A stretch of 7,640 nucleotides of DNA from Leptolyngbyaceae cyanobacterium SM1_3_5 (GTDB lineage Bacteria; Cyanobacteriota; Cyanobacteriia; Elainellales; Elainellaceae), in the NCBI GenBank assembly GCA_012031475.1, contig JAAUTJ010000208.1, positions 1 to 7,640 of the forward strand, in the 5' to 3' direction. The first letter of the stretch is position 1. Each line of letters starts with the position of its first letter. The notes under the pieces are model-generated. The model ran no database searches. It was not told where the DNA came from and was given only the letters and a program-made list of their open reading frames with translations. The position numbers and the translations under genes are program-made. Of this stretch, positions 1 through 6,744 are shown in pieces.

Positions 1-140
1 TGTATTAGTACGAACACAGTACCAGACAGTAAAGGTGATGAAAAAAAACTTGGCTTGTTTTGCTCAGCATAATAATAACAATTAAAGGTTTCTGTTTTTC
101 CAGGGATTTTGCAATCTGAATTTGATGTGTGTATACAAAT
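1..140. other. AT-rich stretch with a sharp compositional break
   Basis: This stretch is clearly AT-rich (runs of A and T, including eight consecutive A near position 40). It has no CGATCG-type motif and very few CpG, while the DNA from about 141 onward is GC-rich and full of CGATCG. The phosphatase reading frame on the minus strand passes through it, but the residues it would encode after the Ala-rich linker do not look like a phosphatase tail or a membrane anchor. I see no recognisable gene in it. It may be an insertion, a rearrangement junction, or a misassembled or contaminating contig end; the sequence alone cannot decide. Confidence 0.55.
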
Positions 141-1798
141 GTGGCGGCGACGGCAGCGGCGGCGGCGGGCGCAATCTTGGGCGCACCGGAAACCGTCGCA
201 GTGGGTGACTCTGGAATCGCTTGCGAAAGGGCGGGTAGGCTCAGCGGCGGAACGGCGGCGCGATCGCTCACCTGACAGTGCAGAACGGCAACCGTGACGT
301 TATCGTGACCGTTGCGCGTGTTGGCAAGCTCGACAAGCCGATCGCAGACGCGGCTGAGATTGCCGCCGTTCAGCAAGGGCAAAATTTCGCTGTCCCAAAT
401 TTCGTGGACGCGATCGCTGTCGCTCAGGCCATCGGAACACAACAGAAATACGCAGTCTTCATCCAGCACAAACCGCTGCACGGTCGGATGCAGACTGTGG
501 GATGCGCCCATGCCCAGAGCTTGAATCAGCGAGCCGGAACCGGGATTTTGCAGCGCTTCGCGATAGGCGCTGTAGCCCAACCGGACTTCCCGCGAGGCGA
601 TGTCATCATCCAGCGTCACTTGCCGACAGCCCCAGCGCGTGATTCGATAGGCGCGGCTGTCTCCGACGTGCGTGGTGTAAAGCTCGTGGCCGCGCACCAA
701 GCTCATCACCAGAGTTGTGCCCATGCGCTGGCGATCGAGCCGCTGTTCGTTGTCGTTGCGCTGACTGATTCGATCGTTGGCTGCCCAAACTGCGGCTTCG
801 AGGGCGGCGGTGAGTTCAGCCGGATTGAGCTGTTCCGCGTGAATGCCCTGCAATTGTTCGCCCAGCGTGTCGATCGCCAAATTCGACGCAACATCGCCGC
901 CTTGGTGTCCGCCAATGCCGTCGCAAACGATCGCCAACGCTGGATAGCAGCAGTTTGATTGGCGCTGATGGTGAACGTTTTCACCGTGCCGCTGTCTGGA
1001 AAGCAAGCGTCTTCGTTGCGCTGGCGGGTCGGGCCTTGGTCGGTGCGCGTGGCGATGTGAATTTGCAACTGCTGTCCCTGCGCGATCGAATTCATTGCCT
1101 GATCGAGCAGGTCAACCAACTGTTCAGCCTGACGAATTTCGCCTGCGATCAGCTGGTGGCACAAGCGATCGAAAAAGTCCGCGATCGTCGGGTCGGCGGT
1201 TTGCGTCCACAGTGCCCACTGTTCGCCAAGCTGCATCAGCGTGGGTGGCGTTCCTGCGGCGGCACAAGCTCCAGCAGGCGAACGATGCCGCCTTCGGCGC
1301 GGAGCAGTTGATTTTGCAAAAGACTAGCGGCAGTGCCTTCGATCGACAACGGCTGCCAGAGGGAAGCAATTTGCCACAGCCAGCTTAGCTGCCGCAGGGC
1401 AGAGGCTTGCGGCCAAACTTCCTTCAAGGCCGGAAGCACCTGCACCTCGCCGTTTGCCATGACGACGACGGCTGCTTCGTCGAGCATGACGGTTTTGGCA
1501 TCCAGCACTTCATACACCTGGGGGACATGAAGCTGGTAGGGCGACAGGCGCAAATAGCTGGTGAAGACGGGCGGCACTTCGATCGCAGGCTCGCCAATCA
1601 GTCCGGGTTTGGTGTCGAGAAAAACGCCTGGAACTTTGCACAGGAAGCGGCTCTGCACCAGTTCCCCTGGCTTCGTGTCCACCCCCTGTTCACCGATCGC
1701 CCAGAGATAGTGCTTTGGCAGCGTCGTTCGGCACTTTTGGCAAACTTGTGCGTTTCGGGGTTGGGAGTTTGGCAGCTATAGTTGGGGCAGTAGAGCAT
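5..1798 (-). pseudogene. PP2C-family Ser/Thr protein phosphatase with N-terminal zinc ribbon, broken by three frameshifts
   Basis: Family role: metal-dependent dephosphorylation of phospho-Ser/Thr proteins in the cytoplasm. The frame opens at an ATG (1798-1796) with the cyanobacterial zinc-ribbon start MLYCPNYSC; the second CxxC pair (CQKC) lies just after the first frame change. A central region of about 200 residues typical of cyanobacterial PP2C proteins follows, then the catalytic domain: RNEDA near 1020-1006, VCDGIGGH near 925-902, GDSRAY at 664-647, CSDGL near 439-425 and GHDN at 310-299. All metal-binding aspartates are therefore encoded. The protein is spread over pieces 1798 to ~1743, ~1742 to ~1250, ~1250 to ~960 and ~960 to 5; each junction is explained by one missing base. 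An Ala-rich linker (170-141) ends at the AT-rich edge, so the true C-terminus is probably missing. Either recent gene decay or sequencing error is possible; family assignment is firm. Confidence 0.82.
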
Positions 1799-1995
1799 TA
1801 CCTTGGCATTTCACATCCAGGTTGGGTCTTATCAGGATAGCTCAACCCTGCTTGCCCCATCCATCCCGCTCGATCGCGATGCCATCTAAGCCGTTTACGC
1901 TCAAGAATTTCATCCAATCCAAAACTGGATGCTTACAAGCGCGGTTGAGTCGCGCCTGCAAACATTGAAAACTGGTTTTAATCAACCCCTCCTCC

Positions 1996-2346
1996 TCAGA
2001 GAGCGGGGCCGTCTGCCGAAACGCGAGGCAAGCCAAGGCTGTAGTTTCGCACTCGGCTTTTGAGATTGTAGGAAATTTGGCCGGACTGCAACAGCGATCG
2101 CACCAAATGCTCCAAATCCGAGCCAATCCGCCGCAAATTATAGTCGGTTAGATCCGCGCCTTCATATCCCGCAACCAGTTCTTCAAACTTGCGGTAGATC
2201 GCTTGCAGCGCATCGTCATTCCAGATCAGTTCATTATCCGGATCAACATCAATGGTCAGGCGATCGGGCGACTCCACAAACGCTTCAGTTCCATCAATTT
2301 CAGCCGCAAAGATGCGAATATGACGAGTCGTAGACTTAATCAGCAT
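1996..2346 (-). CDS. ndhM: NAD(P)H-quinone oxidoreductase (NDH-1) subunit M
   Basis: NdhM is a small peripheral subunit of the NDH-1 complex specific to oxygenic phototrophs. It sits in the hydrophilic part of this thylakoid complex, which passes electrons from ferredoxin to plastoquinone in cyclic flow, respiration and CO2 uptake. The 116-residue product has the family's conserved blocks: the start MLIKSTTRHIRIF, LTIDVDPDNELIW (30-42), DLTDYNLRRIGSDLEH (65-80) and NYSLGLPRV (101-109) close to the C-terminus. The length is normal. The frame stays open upstream to 2439, but the ATG at 2346 is chosen because known NdhM proteins begin at this point. No strong ribosome-binding site is seen. There is no membrane segment, as expected. 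It stands alone, as cyanobacterial ndh genes outside the main clusters often do, and is divergent from the DUF4230 gene. Confidence 0.9.
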   Translation of the reverse strand: MLIKSTTRHIRIFAAEIDGTEAFVESPDRLTIDVDPDNELIWNDDALQAIYRKFEELVAGYEGADLTDYNLRRIGSDLEHLVRSLLQSGQISYNLKSRVRNYSLGLPRVSADGPAL

Positions 2347-2506
2347 AAAATGTCGAAGGATTCGGGATTTATCGCTATTCTTACAGAAGATCGGCGGCAA
2401 AAGATCGGCGACAAAAGCTAGCAAATCGAAAGTTCGCAAATCGATCGATTTTCAGTTGCCGCCATGCTAGGTTAATGAGTACATTTGTTCTAACTGGTTG
2501 CCAGCC
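2347..2506. promoter_or_regulatory. Divergent intergenic region with palindrome and direct repeats
   Basis: This 160-bp gap must contain the start signals of both ndhM (leftward) and the DUF4230 gene (rightward). Three patterns are visible. A near-identical 13-bp pair (AAGATCGGCGGCA at 2387, AAGATCGGCGACA at 2401) is one. A 9-bp direct repeat GCAAATCGA at 2421 and 2436, offset by 15 bp, is another. The third is a perfect 14-bp palindrome AAATCGATCGATTT at 2438-2451 that overlaps the second copy. They could be operator sites, but CGATCG-rich palindromes are common in this genome. I could not place convincing -35/-10 boxes. Confidence 0.35.
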
Positions 2507-3304
2507 ATGACAGGATCACGTCAGCCATCCGATCGATCCCCACTGCGCCCCGTCGGGCTGATCAGTCAGCTTTCTTTGCTGATGACGGGTGGCCTGCTGG
2601 TCGGCGGCACGTTTGTCGGCTTTGGCCTGTGGCGAGCAGGCGATCGCTTTGTGCAAGATTTGCGATCGCTTCTAAATCCGCCACAGCCCGCGCCGCAGGT
2701 GGATATCCGCTCGATCGTGGTCGATCGCGTCCAGCAGGTGAGCGAACTGACGACGGCGGTTTTTGCGATGGAAGCGGTTGTGCCCACGAGTCGCGATCGC
2801 ACCTTGGGCGGCTATGTCGTCGGCACGACCAAGCTGATCTATATTGCCTATGGCGAAGTGAAAGCCGGAATTGACCTGAGCCAACTGCGGCCAGAAGACG
2901 TGCAGGTGAATGGTGATGTCGTCACGCTGCGCCTGCCTGCGCCGGAAATTCTTGACAGCAAAATTGACGTGACGCGATCGCGCGTCTTTGATTACGATCG
3001 CGGCTTCATGGGCTTGGGACCCGACATTGCCCCGCAGCTTCAGTCGCTTGCCCAACAGGAAACCTTACAAAGAATTACCCAGACCGCTTGCGATCAAGGC
3101 ATCCTCAACACGGCCAACCAGCAAGCCGATCTCGCTATCACCCAGCTTTTAGAAACGGCGGACAGTCAGCAGCAGTTCATCGTGGAAACTCGATCGCCCG
3201 CCGCCTGCGCCGCTGCCGCCGCATCTGCCTCGACGCCCGCCGCATCTCCGATCGCCACGCCGTTCCCCTCGCCCGGAGGCGCAGCGATCGCACCTGCCCA
3301 GTAG
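2507..3304 (+). CDS. DUF4230 domain-containing membrane-anchored protein
   Basis: The function of the family is unknown. The 265-residue product begins with a short charged cytoplasmic segment (1-15), then one hydrophobic membrane segment at about 18-42, which suggests a protein anchored by its N-terminus with the rest outside the cytoplasmic membrane. The DUF4230 region covers about 65-228, with recognisable blocks YVVGTTKLIYIAYGEVKAGIDL (split as YVVGTTKLIY and IAYGEVKAGIDL, 103-124) and LRLPAPEILDSKIDV (141-155), followed by RVFDYDRGF (159-167). The tail (229-265) is low-complexity Ala/Pro/Ser. An in-frame TTG at 2498 could add three residues; the ATG at 2507 is preferred because no ribosome-binding site favours the TTG. 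The gene is divergent from ndhM and convergent with the aldo/keto reductase, so it is probably transcribed alone. Family call is from remembered pattern, not a search. Confidence 0.8.
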   Translation: MTGSRQPSDRSPLRPVGLISQLSLLMTGGLLVGGTFVGFGLWRAGDRFVQDLRSLLNPPQPAPQVDIRSIVVDRVQQVSELTTAVFAMEAVVPTSRDRTLGGYVVGTTKLIYIAYGEVKAGIDLSQLRPEDVQVNGDVVTLRLPAPEILDSKIDVTRSRVFDYDRGFMGLGPDIAPQLQSLAQQETLQRITQTACDQGILNTANQQADLAITQLLETADSQQQFIVETRSPAACAAAAASASTPAASPIATPFPSPGGAAIAPAQ

Positions 3305-3343
3305 TCTAAGCTGCTAATCTAAGCCGCGAATCTAAGCCGCAAA
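3305..3343. repeat. Three tandem 13-bp repeats at a convergent gene end
   Basis: The units are TCTAAGCTGCTAA (3305), TCTAAGCCGCGAA (3318) and TCTAAGCCGCAAA (3331). The array starts at the base after the DUF4230 stop codon, and its third copy contains the last codons and the TAG stop of the oppositely oriented aldo/keto reductase. Because 13 is not a multiple of three, the copies place TAA in all three plus frames and TAG in all three minus frames. No hairpin followed by a T-run is seen, so it is not called a terminator. Confidence 0.85.
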
Positions 3344-4297
3344 GTCCCACATCACCGGATTATCGTCCAGGTGATCGGTGACGCCGCGTCCGATCGCGTC
3401 AATTCCCGCCAAATCTTCAGAGGAAAGCCGGACATTGGCCGCTTGTGTATTTTGTTGCGCCTGATCGGAATTACGAGCGCCGACGATCGCGCTGGTTTGC
3501 GGCTGGGCGATCAGCCACGCGATCGCGAGTTGTCCAAGCGTGCAGCCGTAGCGATCGGCGATCGGTCGGAGTTGATCCAAAGCGGCTTGAGCGCGATCGT
3601 AATGGTCGCCTTTGAACAGTTTATTTTTAAGCCGAATATCCCCTTCTTGAAACTGATGATCGGCCTTGAATTTTCCGGTCAGCAATCCTTGAGCAAGCGG
3701 CGAATAAGCGATGATTGAAACATTTTGCTCGACACAATAGGGCATCAAGTCTTGTTCAACGCCGCGCCAAAACAAACTGTAGGGCGGCTGCAAGCTGTCG
3801 ATTCGACCGTACTGCATGGCTTCGGCTAGCTGGTCGCGAGAAAAGTTGGAAACGCCGATCGCCCGAATTTTACCTTGCTGCTTGAGCGTATTCAGGGCTG
3901 CCATTGTTTCCGCGATCGGCACAATTTCAGTATTGAAAGTTCCGGTCGGCCAGTGAATTTGATACAGGTCAATGTAGTCCGTTTGCAGATTTTTCAACGA
4001 GCGATCGCACGCTTCGATCACCTGATTTTTCTTGAGATGATTGGCAAATACTTTGGTGGCGAGAATGACGCGGTCGCGATCGTTCATCAAAGCTTTACCA
4101 ACAAGCTGTTCTGAACAGCCATTGCCATACACTTCAGCCGTATCAAACGTGGTAATGCCGCTGGCGAGTGCCGCCTGCATTGCCGTGATGACTGCATCGT
4201 CTTCAACGCCGACCCAGCCGCTTTTTCCAGCTTGCCAAGTGCCAAAAATAATTGGTGTGATTTCAATCTGTGAATTGCCCAACCTGCGCGTTTGCAT
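3332..4297 (-). CDS. Aldo/keto reductase
   Basis: This is a cytoplasmic NAD(P)H-dependent oxidoreductase of the AKR superfamily, which reduces aldehydes or ketones; the substrate cannot be read from sequence. The 321 residues form one full-length (beta/alpha)8 barrel. The catalytic tetrad is visible: D52 and Y57 in FDTAEVYG, K82 in LATKV and H115 in YQIHW. GVSNFS (148-153) and AYSPLAQGLLTGK are typical strand-end motifs, and the C-terminal IVGARNSDQAQQN matches the cofactor 2'-phosphate/adenine-binding segment, which favours NADPH. The ATG at 4297 gives the usual start MQTRRLGNSQIEITPI. An AGGTGAA lies about 17 bases upstream, rather far for a ribosome-binding site. The stop lies inside the third 13-bp repeat, and the gene is convergent with DUF4230. 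It appears to be intact and to stand alone. Confidence 0.93.
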   Translation of the reverse strand: MQTRRLGNSQIEITPIIFGTWQAGKSGWVGVEDDAVITAMQAALASGITTFDTAEVYGNGCSEQLVGKALMNDRDRVILATKVFANHLKKNQVIEACDRSLKNLQTDYIDLYQIHWPTGTFNTEIVPIAETMAALNTLKQQGKIRAIGVSNFSRDQLAEAMQYGRIDSLQPPYSLFWRGVEQDLMPYCVEQNVSIIAYSPLAQGLLTGKFKADHQFQEGDIRLKNKLFKGDHYDRAQAALDQLRPIADRYGCTLGQLAIAWLIAQPQTSAIVGARNSDQAQQNTQAANVRLSSEDLAGIDAIGRGVTDHLDDNPVMWDFAA

Positions 4298-4666
4298 TCG
4301 TTTTTTTGTAGTTCTTCACCTCAACTATAGAAAAAGATTGTTTAGTGATACGTGAAGTTCTACCGTATTCCAAACTACCGTATTCCAAACTACTGTATTC
4401 CAAACCACTGTATTCCAAACTACAAATGCTGCGGAAATTTACGATCGCACCTGACTCAAATTACACAATGACTTTATGAATTTCAGACTTTCCTACACAA
4501 AGGAGTATGTTAGTTTAGGCTTGGTGTGCCAGTTCCCTGTTTTCGCGATTGCTAGATACCTTTGTTTTTGCTGCTCTTGTCGTTCTGACGGCAGGTTTTG
4601 CTCGTCAAAGCAATCTACCCGATGACTATTCGCAATCGCCTAGTTTTGAGGTCAATTCACTCAGAC
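4298..4666. other. Intergenic region between divergent genes
   Basis: This gap separates the starts of the aldo/keto reductase and the histidine kinase and must hold both promoters. It is more AT-rich than the genes. On the minus strand TATAGT (4329-4324) could be a -10 box for the reductase, but no good -35 box is found. The 15-bp tandem repeat at 4361-4420 lies in its middle. AAAGGAG at 4499-4505 looks like a ribosome-binding site but leads only to a three-codon frame. Nothing else coding or RNA-like was recognised. Confidence 0.5.
4361..4420. repeat. Four tandem copies of a 15-bp repeat
   Basis: The units are TACCGTATTCCAAAC twice, TACTGTATTCCAAAC and CACTGTATTCCAAAC, at 4361, 4376, 4391 and 4406 with no spacers, followed by a partial TAC. 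Only the first and fourth bases vary. The array is contiguous, so it is not a CRISPR array. It lies about 64 bp upstream of the reductase start and about 250 bp upstream of the kinase start, and its copy number may vary between strains. Confidence 0.93.
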
Positions 4667-6160
4667 ATGAAAGCGTCTTTGCCCAGCACTGAAGAACAGC
4701 GCCTTAACAAGCTGCTCAGTTACGAAATTTTAGATTCGATCGAAGAATCAGCCTACGACGACCTCACCTTGATCGCCGCCCAGATCTGCGAAACGCCGAT
4801 CGCCCTGATCAGCTTAGTGGAAAGCGATCGCGCTTGGTTCAAGTCAAAAGTTGGGCTGACGGTTTCGGAAGTGCGAATGCCGCGCCACTTGATCTTGTGT
4901 TCCCATGCAATTTCTAGCCCCGATCACGTCCTCGTAGTGCCAGATGCAAAGCAAGATGTCCGCTTTGCCGACAATCCGATCGTGGCGGCAACACCGGGAA
5001 TTCGCTTTTATGCAGGTGCGCCCTTGGTGACGCCGGACGGGTTTGCCTTGGGAACGCTGTGCGTACTAGACCATGAGCCGCACGAGCTATCCGATCGCCA
5101 AGTCAGCGCCCTGCAAGCGCTGAGCCGCCAGATCATCGCCCAGCTTGAGCTACGGCGCAACCTGAAAAAACTGGCGCAAGAAACGATCGATCGCCAGCAG
5201 GCCGAAGCGCAAGTCCGGCAGTTGAACGCAGAGCTAGAGGAGCGGGTGCAGCAGCGCACCGCCCAACTGCAACTGCAAACGCAACAACTGCAAGACACGC
5301 TCAATCAACTTCAGCAAACGCAAACGCAACTGATTCACACGGAGAAAATCGCCTCGCTGGGTCAGCTTGTCGCTGGAGTTGCCCACGAGATCAACAATCC
5401 GCTCAGCTTTATTTCTGGCAATTTGCCGCATGTTTACGAATACATGCAGAGCTTGCTACATCTAGTGCAAACCTATCAGGCACAGTATCCCGACCCGCTT
5501 CCCTCGATCGCCGCCACGATCGAGCAAATTGAACTGGACTACTTAAGCGCAGATTTGCCGAAGCTGCTGAACTCGCTTCAGGTGGGAGCCGATCGCATCC
5601 GCGAAATTGTCGATTCGCTGCGGCAGTTTTCCCGCAATGACGAACGGCACAAGCTGAGCAATCCGCACATCGGGCTGGACAATACGCTGCTGCTGCTGCG
5701 CCATCGCCTCAAAGCCACACCCACCCGACCGGAAATCCAGGTCGATCGCAACTATGGCGATTTGCCGCCGATCGCCTGCTGCATCGGTCAGCTTAATCAG
5801 GTGTTTATGAACCTGATCAGCAATGCGATCGATGCGATCGAGGCCAGCCGCACCCCGCAGCCTCAACTGACAATTCGCACCTTTGCCGAGGGCGATCGTG
5901 TCTGCATTGCAATTGCCGATAACGGCACGGGCATGGATGTTGCGACTCAAAAGCACATTTTCAACCCGTTTTTCACCACTAAACCGATCGGTAAAGGAAC
6001 CGGATTGGGACTGTCGATTAGCTATCAAATTGTGATGAATCATGACGGTCATTTGACCTGCGAATCCAGCTTGGGAACCGGAACAGAATTTGCGATCGAA
6101 CTGCCGATCGCACCATTGCACGAGGCCGATTCGATCGAACTGGCGACTGTAATCTGCTGA
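4667..6160 (+). CDS. GAF-domain sensor histidine kinase, soluble
   Basis: A two-component sensor kinase: a signal sensed by the GAF domain would control autophosphorylation of a histidine, with transfer to an unseen response regulator. With the ATG at 4667 the protein has 497 residues. A GAF domain spans about 10-160 (ILDSIEESAYDDLTLIAAQIC, then LCSHAISS and the YAGAPLVTPDGFALGTLCVLD region), then a Gln-rich coiled coil at about 165-225. The phosphoacceptor motif is GVAHEINNPLSF (His240), with N box N382/N386 in NLISNAIDAI, G1 box DNGTGM (418-423), F box around FNPFF and G2 box GKGTGLGLS. No transmembrane segment or receiver domain is seen, and the GAF lacks an obvious bilin-binding cysteine motif. 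In-frame alternatives are ATG 4622 and TTG 4598; 4667 fits usual family starts and follows a GAGG at 4648. No partner regulator is adjacent. Confidence 0.9.
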   Translation: MKASLPSTEEQRLNKLLSYEILDSIEESAYDDLTLIAAQICETPIALISLVESDRAWFKSKVGLTVSEVRMPRHLILCSHAISSPDHVLVVPDAKQDVRFADNPIVAATPGIRFYAGAPLVTPDGFALGTLCVLDHEPHELSDRQVSALQALSRQIIAQLELRRNLKKLAQETIDRQQAEAQVRQLNAELEERVQQRTAQLQLQTQQLQDTLNQLQQTQTQLIHTEKIASLGQLVAGVAHEINNPLSFISGNLPHVYEYMQSLLHLVQTYQAQYPDPLPSIAATIEQIELDYLSADLPKLLNSLQVGADRIREIVDSLRQFSRNDERHKLSNPHIGLDNTLLLLRHRLKATPTRPEIQVDRNYGDLPPIACCIGQLNQVFMNLISNAIDAIEASRTPQPQLTIRTFAEGDRVCIAIADNGTGMDVATQKHIFNPFFTTKPIGKGTGLGLSISYQIVMNHDGHLTCESSLGTGTEFAIELPIAPLHEADSIELATVIC

Positions 6161-6169
6161 TAAACTGAG

Positions 6170-6218
6170 CAGAGGGCAGAGGGCAGGAGGCAGAGGGCAG
6201 GAGGCAGGAGGCAGAGGG
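6170..6218. repeat. Seven tandem heptamers (STRR-type)
   Basis: Seven contiguous 7-bp units of two types, CAGAGGG (A) and CAGGAGG (B), run in the order A-A-B-A-B-B-A, starting nine bases after the kinase stop codon. Purines fill one strand except for the C of each unit. This matches the short tandemly repeated repetitive heptamers known from intergenic regions of filamentous cyanobacteria. The GGAGG inside type B resembles a ribosome-binding site but is too far from the next start to act as one. Confidence 0.93.
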
Positions 6219-6252
6219 AACAGCCGCATTGCTTTTCTTCTGACCTCTGCCT
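6209..6252. other. Inverted repeat pairing the last heptamer with a downstream copy
   Basis: AGGCAGAGG (6209-6217) is perfectly complementary to CCTCTGCCT (6244-6252), which would give a 9-bp stem with a 26-base loop. It lies between the kinase and the Nudix gene. There is no T-run after the stem, so an ordinary intrinsic terminator is not supported; it may instead be the remnant of a mobile palindromic repeat whose one arm expanded into the heptamer array. Confidence 0.5.
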
Positions 6253-6308
6253 ACACTCTCAAAACCCGATCGCTATGCTTGAAAAGGCAGTTTTCTTCTC
6301 TTACGTTT

Positions 6309-6740
6309 GTGGCTTATCGCAATCCGACTCCGACCGTTGATTTAATTATTGAACTGAGCGATCGCCCCCAACCTGCGATCGTGCTGATTGAGCGACGCAA
6401 TCCGCCGTCAGGCTGGGCGCTTCCCGGTGGCTTTGTCGATTATGGCGAATCTGTTGAAACTGCCGCCAAACGTGAGGCGCAAGAAGAAACAGGTCTGGAA
6501 GTGACGCTGGTTGAGCAGTTTCATGTCTATTCTGATCCCGATCGCGACCCGCGCCAGCACACGCTCAGCGTCGTATTTCTTGCCACTGCCAGCGGCACAC
6601 CGCAAGCAGGCGACGACGCGCAAGGCGTTCAAATCTTTGAATTGGACAAGTTGCCGCCGAACTTATGTTTTGACCACGATTCCATTTTGCGCGACTATCA
6701 ACACTATCGCGCCACTGGTCACCGTCCCGCCCTCGCATAA
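6309..6740 (+). CDS. Nudix hydrolase, ADP-ribose pyrophosphatase-like
   Basis: A cytoplasmic Mg-dependent hydrolase of nucleoside diphosphates linked to another group; closest in remembered pattern to ADP-ribose pyrophosphatase-type cyanobacterial proteins, though the substrate is not proven. The Nudix box GX5EX7REUXEEXGU is complete in GGFVDYGESVETAAKREA followed by QEETGL. It sits about a third of the way in, preceded by LIERRNPPSGWALPGG; QFHVYSDPDRDPRQHTLSV follows, as in close relatives. The start is uncertain. The GTG at 6309 yields MAYRNPTPTVDLIIEL (143 residues), which fits the family's usual beginning. An in-frame TTG at 6279 would give 153 residues. The ATG at 6274 is out of frame. 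No clear ribosome-binding site helps. RidA follows after 4 bp, indicating co-transcription. Confidence 0.9.
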   Translation: MAYRNPTPTVDLIIELSDRPQPAIVLIERRNPPSGWALPGGFVDYGESVETAAKREAQEETGLEVTLVEQFHVYSDPDRDPRQHTLSVVFLATASGTPQAGDDAQGVQIFELDKLPPNLCFDHDSILRDYQHYRATGHRPALA

Positions 6741-6744
6741 CCGC

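Noticed and set aside
141..172. GGC-rich trinucleotide-like repeat
   Set aside because: It encodes the Ala-rich linker of the phosphatase in the minus frame, so coding low complexity explains it.
278..958. 226-codon open frame on the plus strand
   Set aside because: It lies antisense to the PP2C catalytic domain, whose motifs are unmistakable on the other strand; the product has no recognisable domain and reflects high GC content.
1842..2126. 94-codon minus-strand frame over the ndhM 3' end and the following gap
   Set aside because: Out of frame with ndhM for its first half and without family features in its second half. The gap 1799-1995 also has a GCGCG/CGCGC 5-bp stem at 1939-1955 but no T-run, so no terminator is called.
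2672..3055. 127-codon minus-strand frame
   Set aside because: Antisense shadow of the DUF4230 gene, without recognisable domain.
4361..4420. Possible CRISPR array
   Set aside because: The 15-bp units are contiguous with no spacers, and no cas gene is present.
4499..4518. AAAGGAG followed by ATG, a possible small gene
   Set aside because: The ATG is only one base after the GGAG and the frame stops after three codons.
5543..6229. 228-codon open frame on the minus strand
   Set aside because: Antisense to the histidine kinase; its beginning is translated from the heptamer repeat and gives low-complexity Pro/Leu/Cys.
6511..6744. 78-codon upstream extension of RidA
   Set aside because: It overlaps the Nudix gene in another frame, its residues are not RidA-like, and the 129-residue version has the normal family length.
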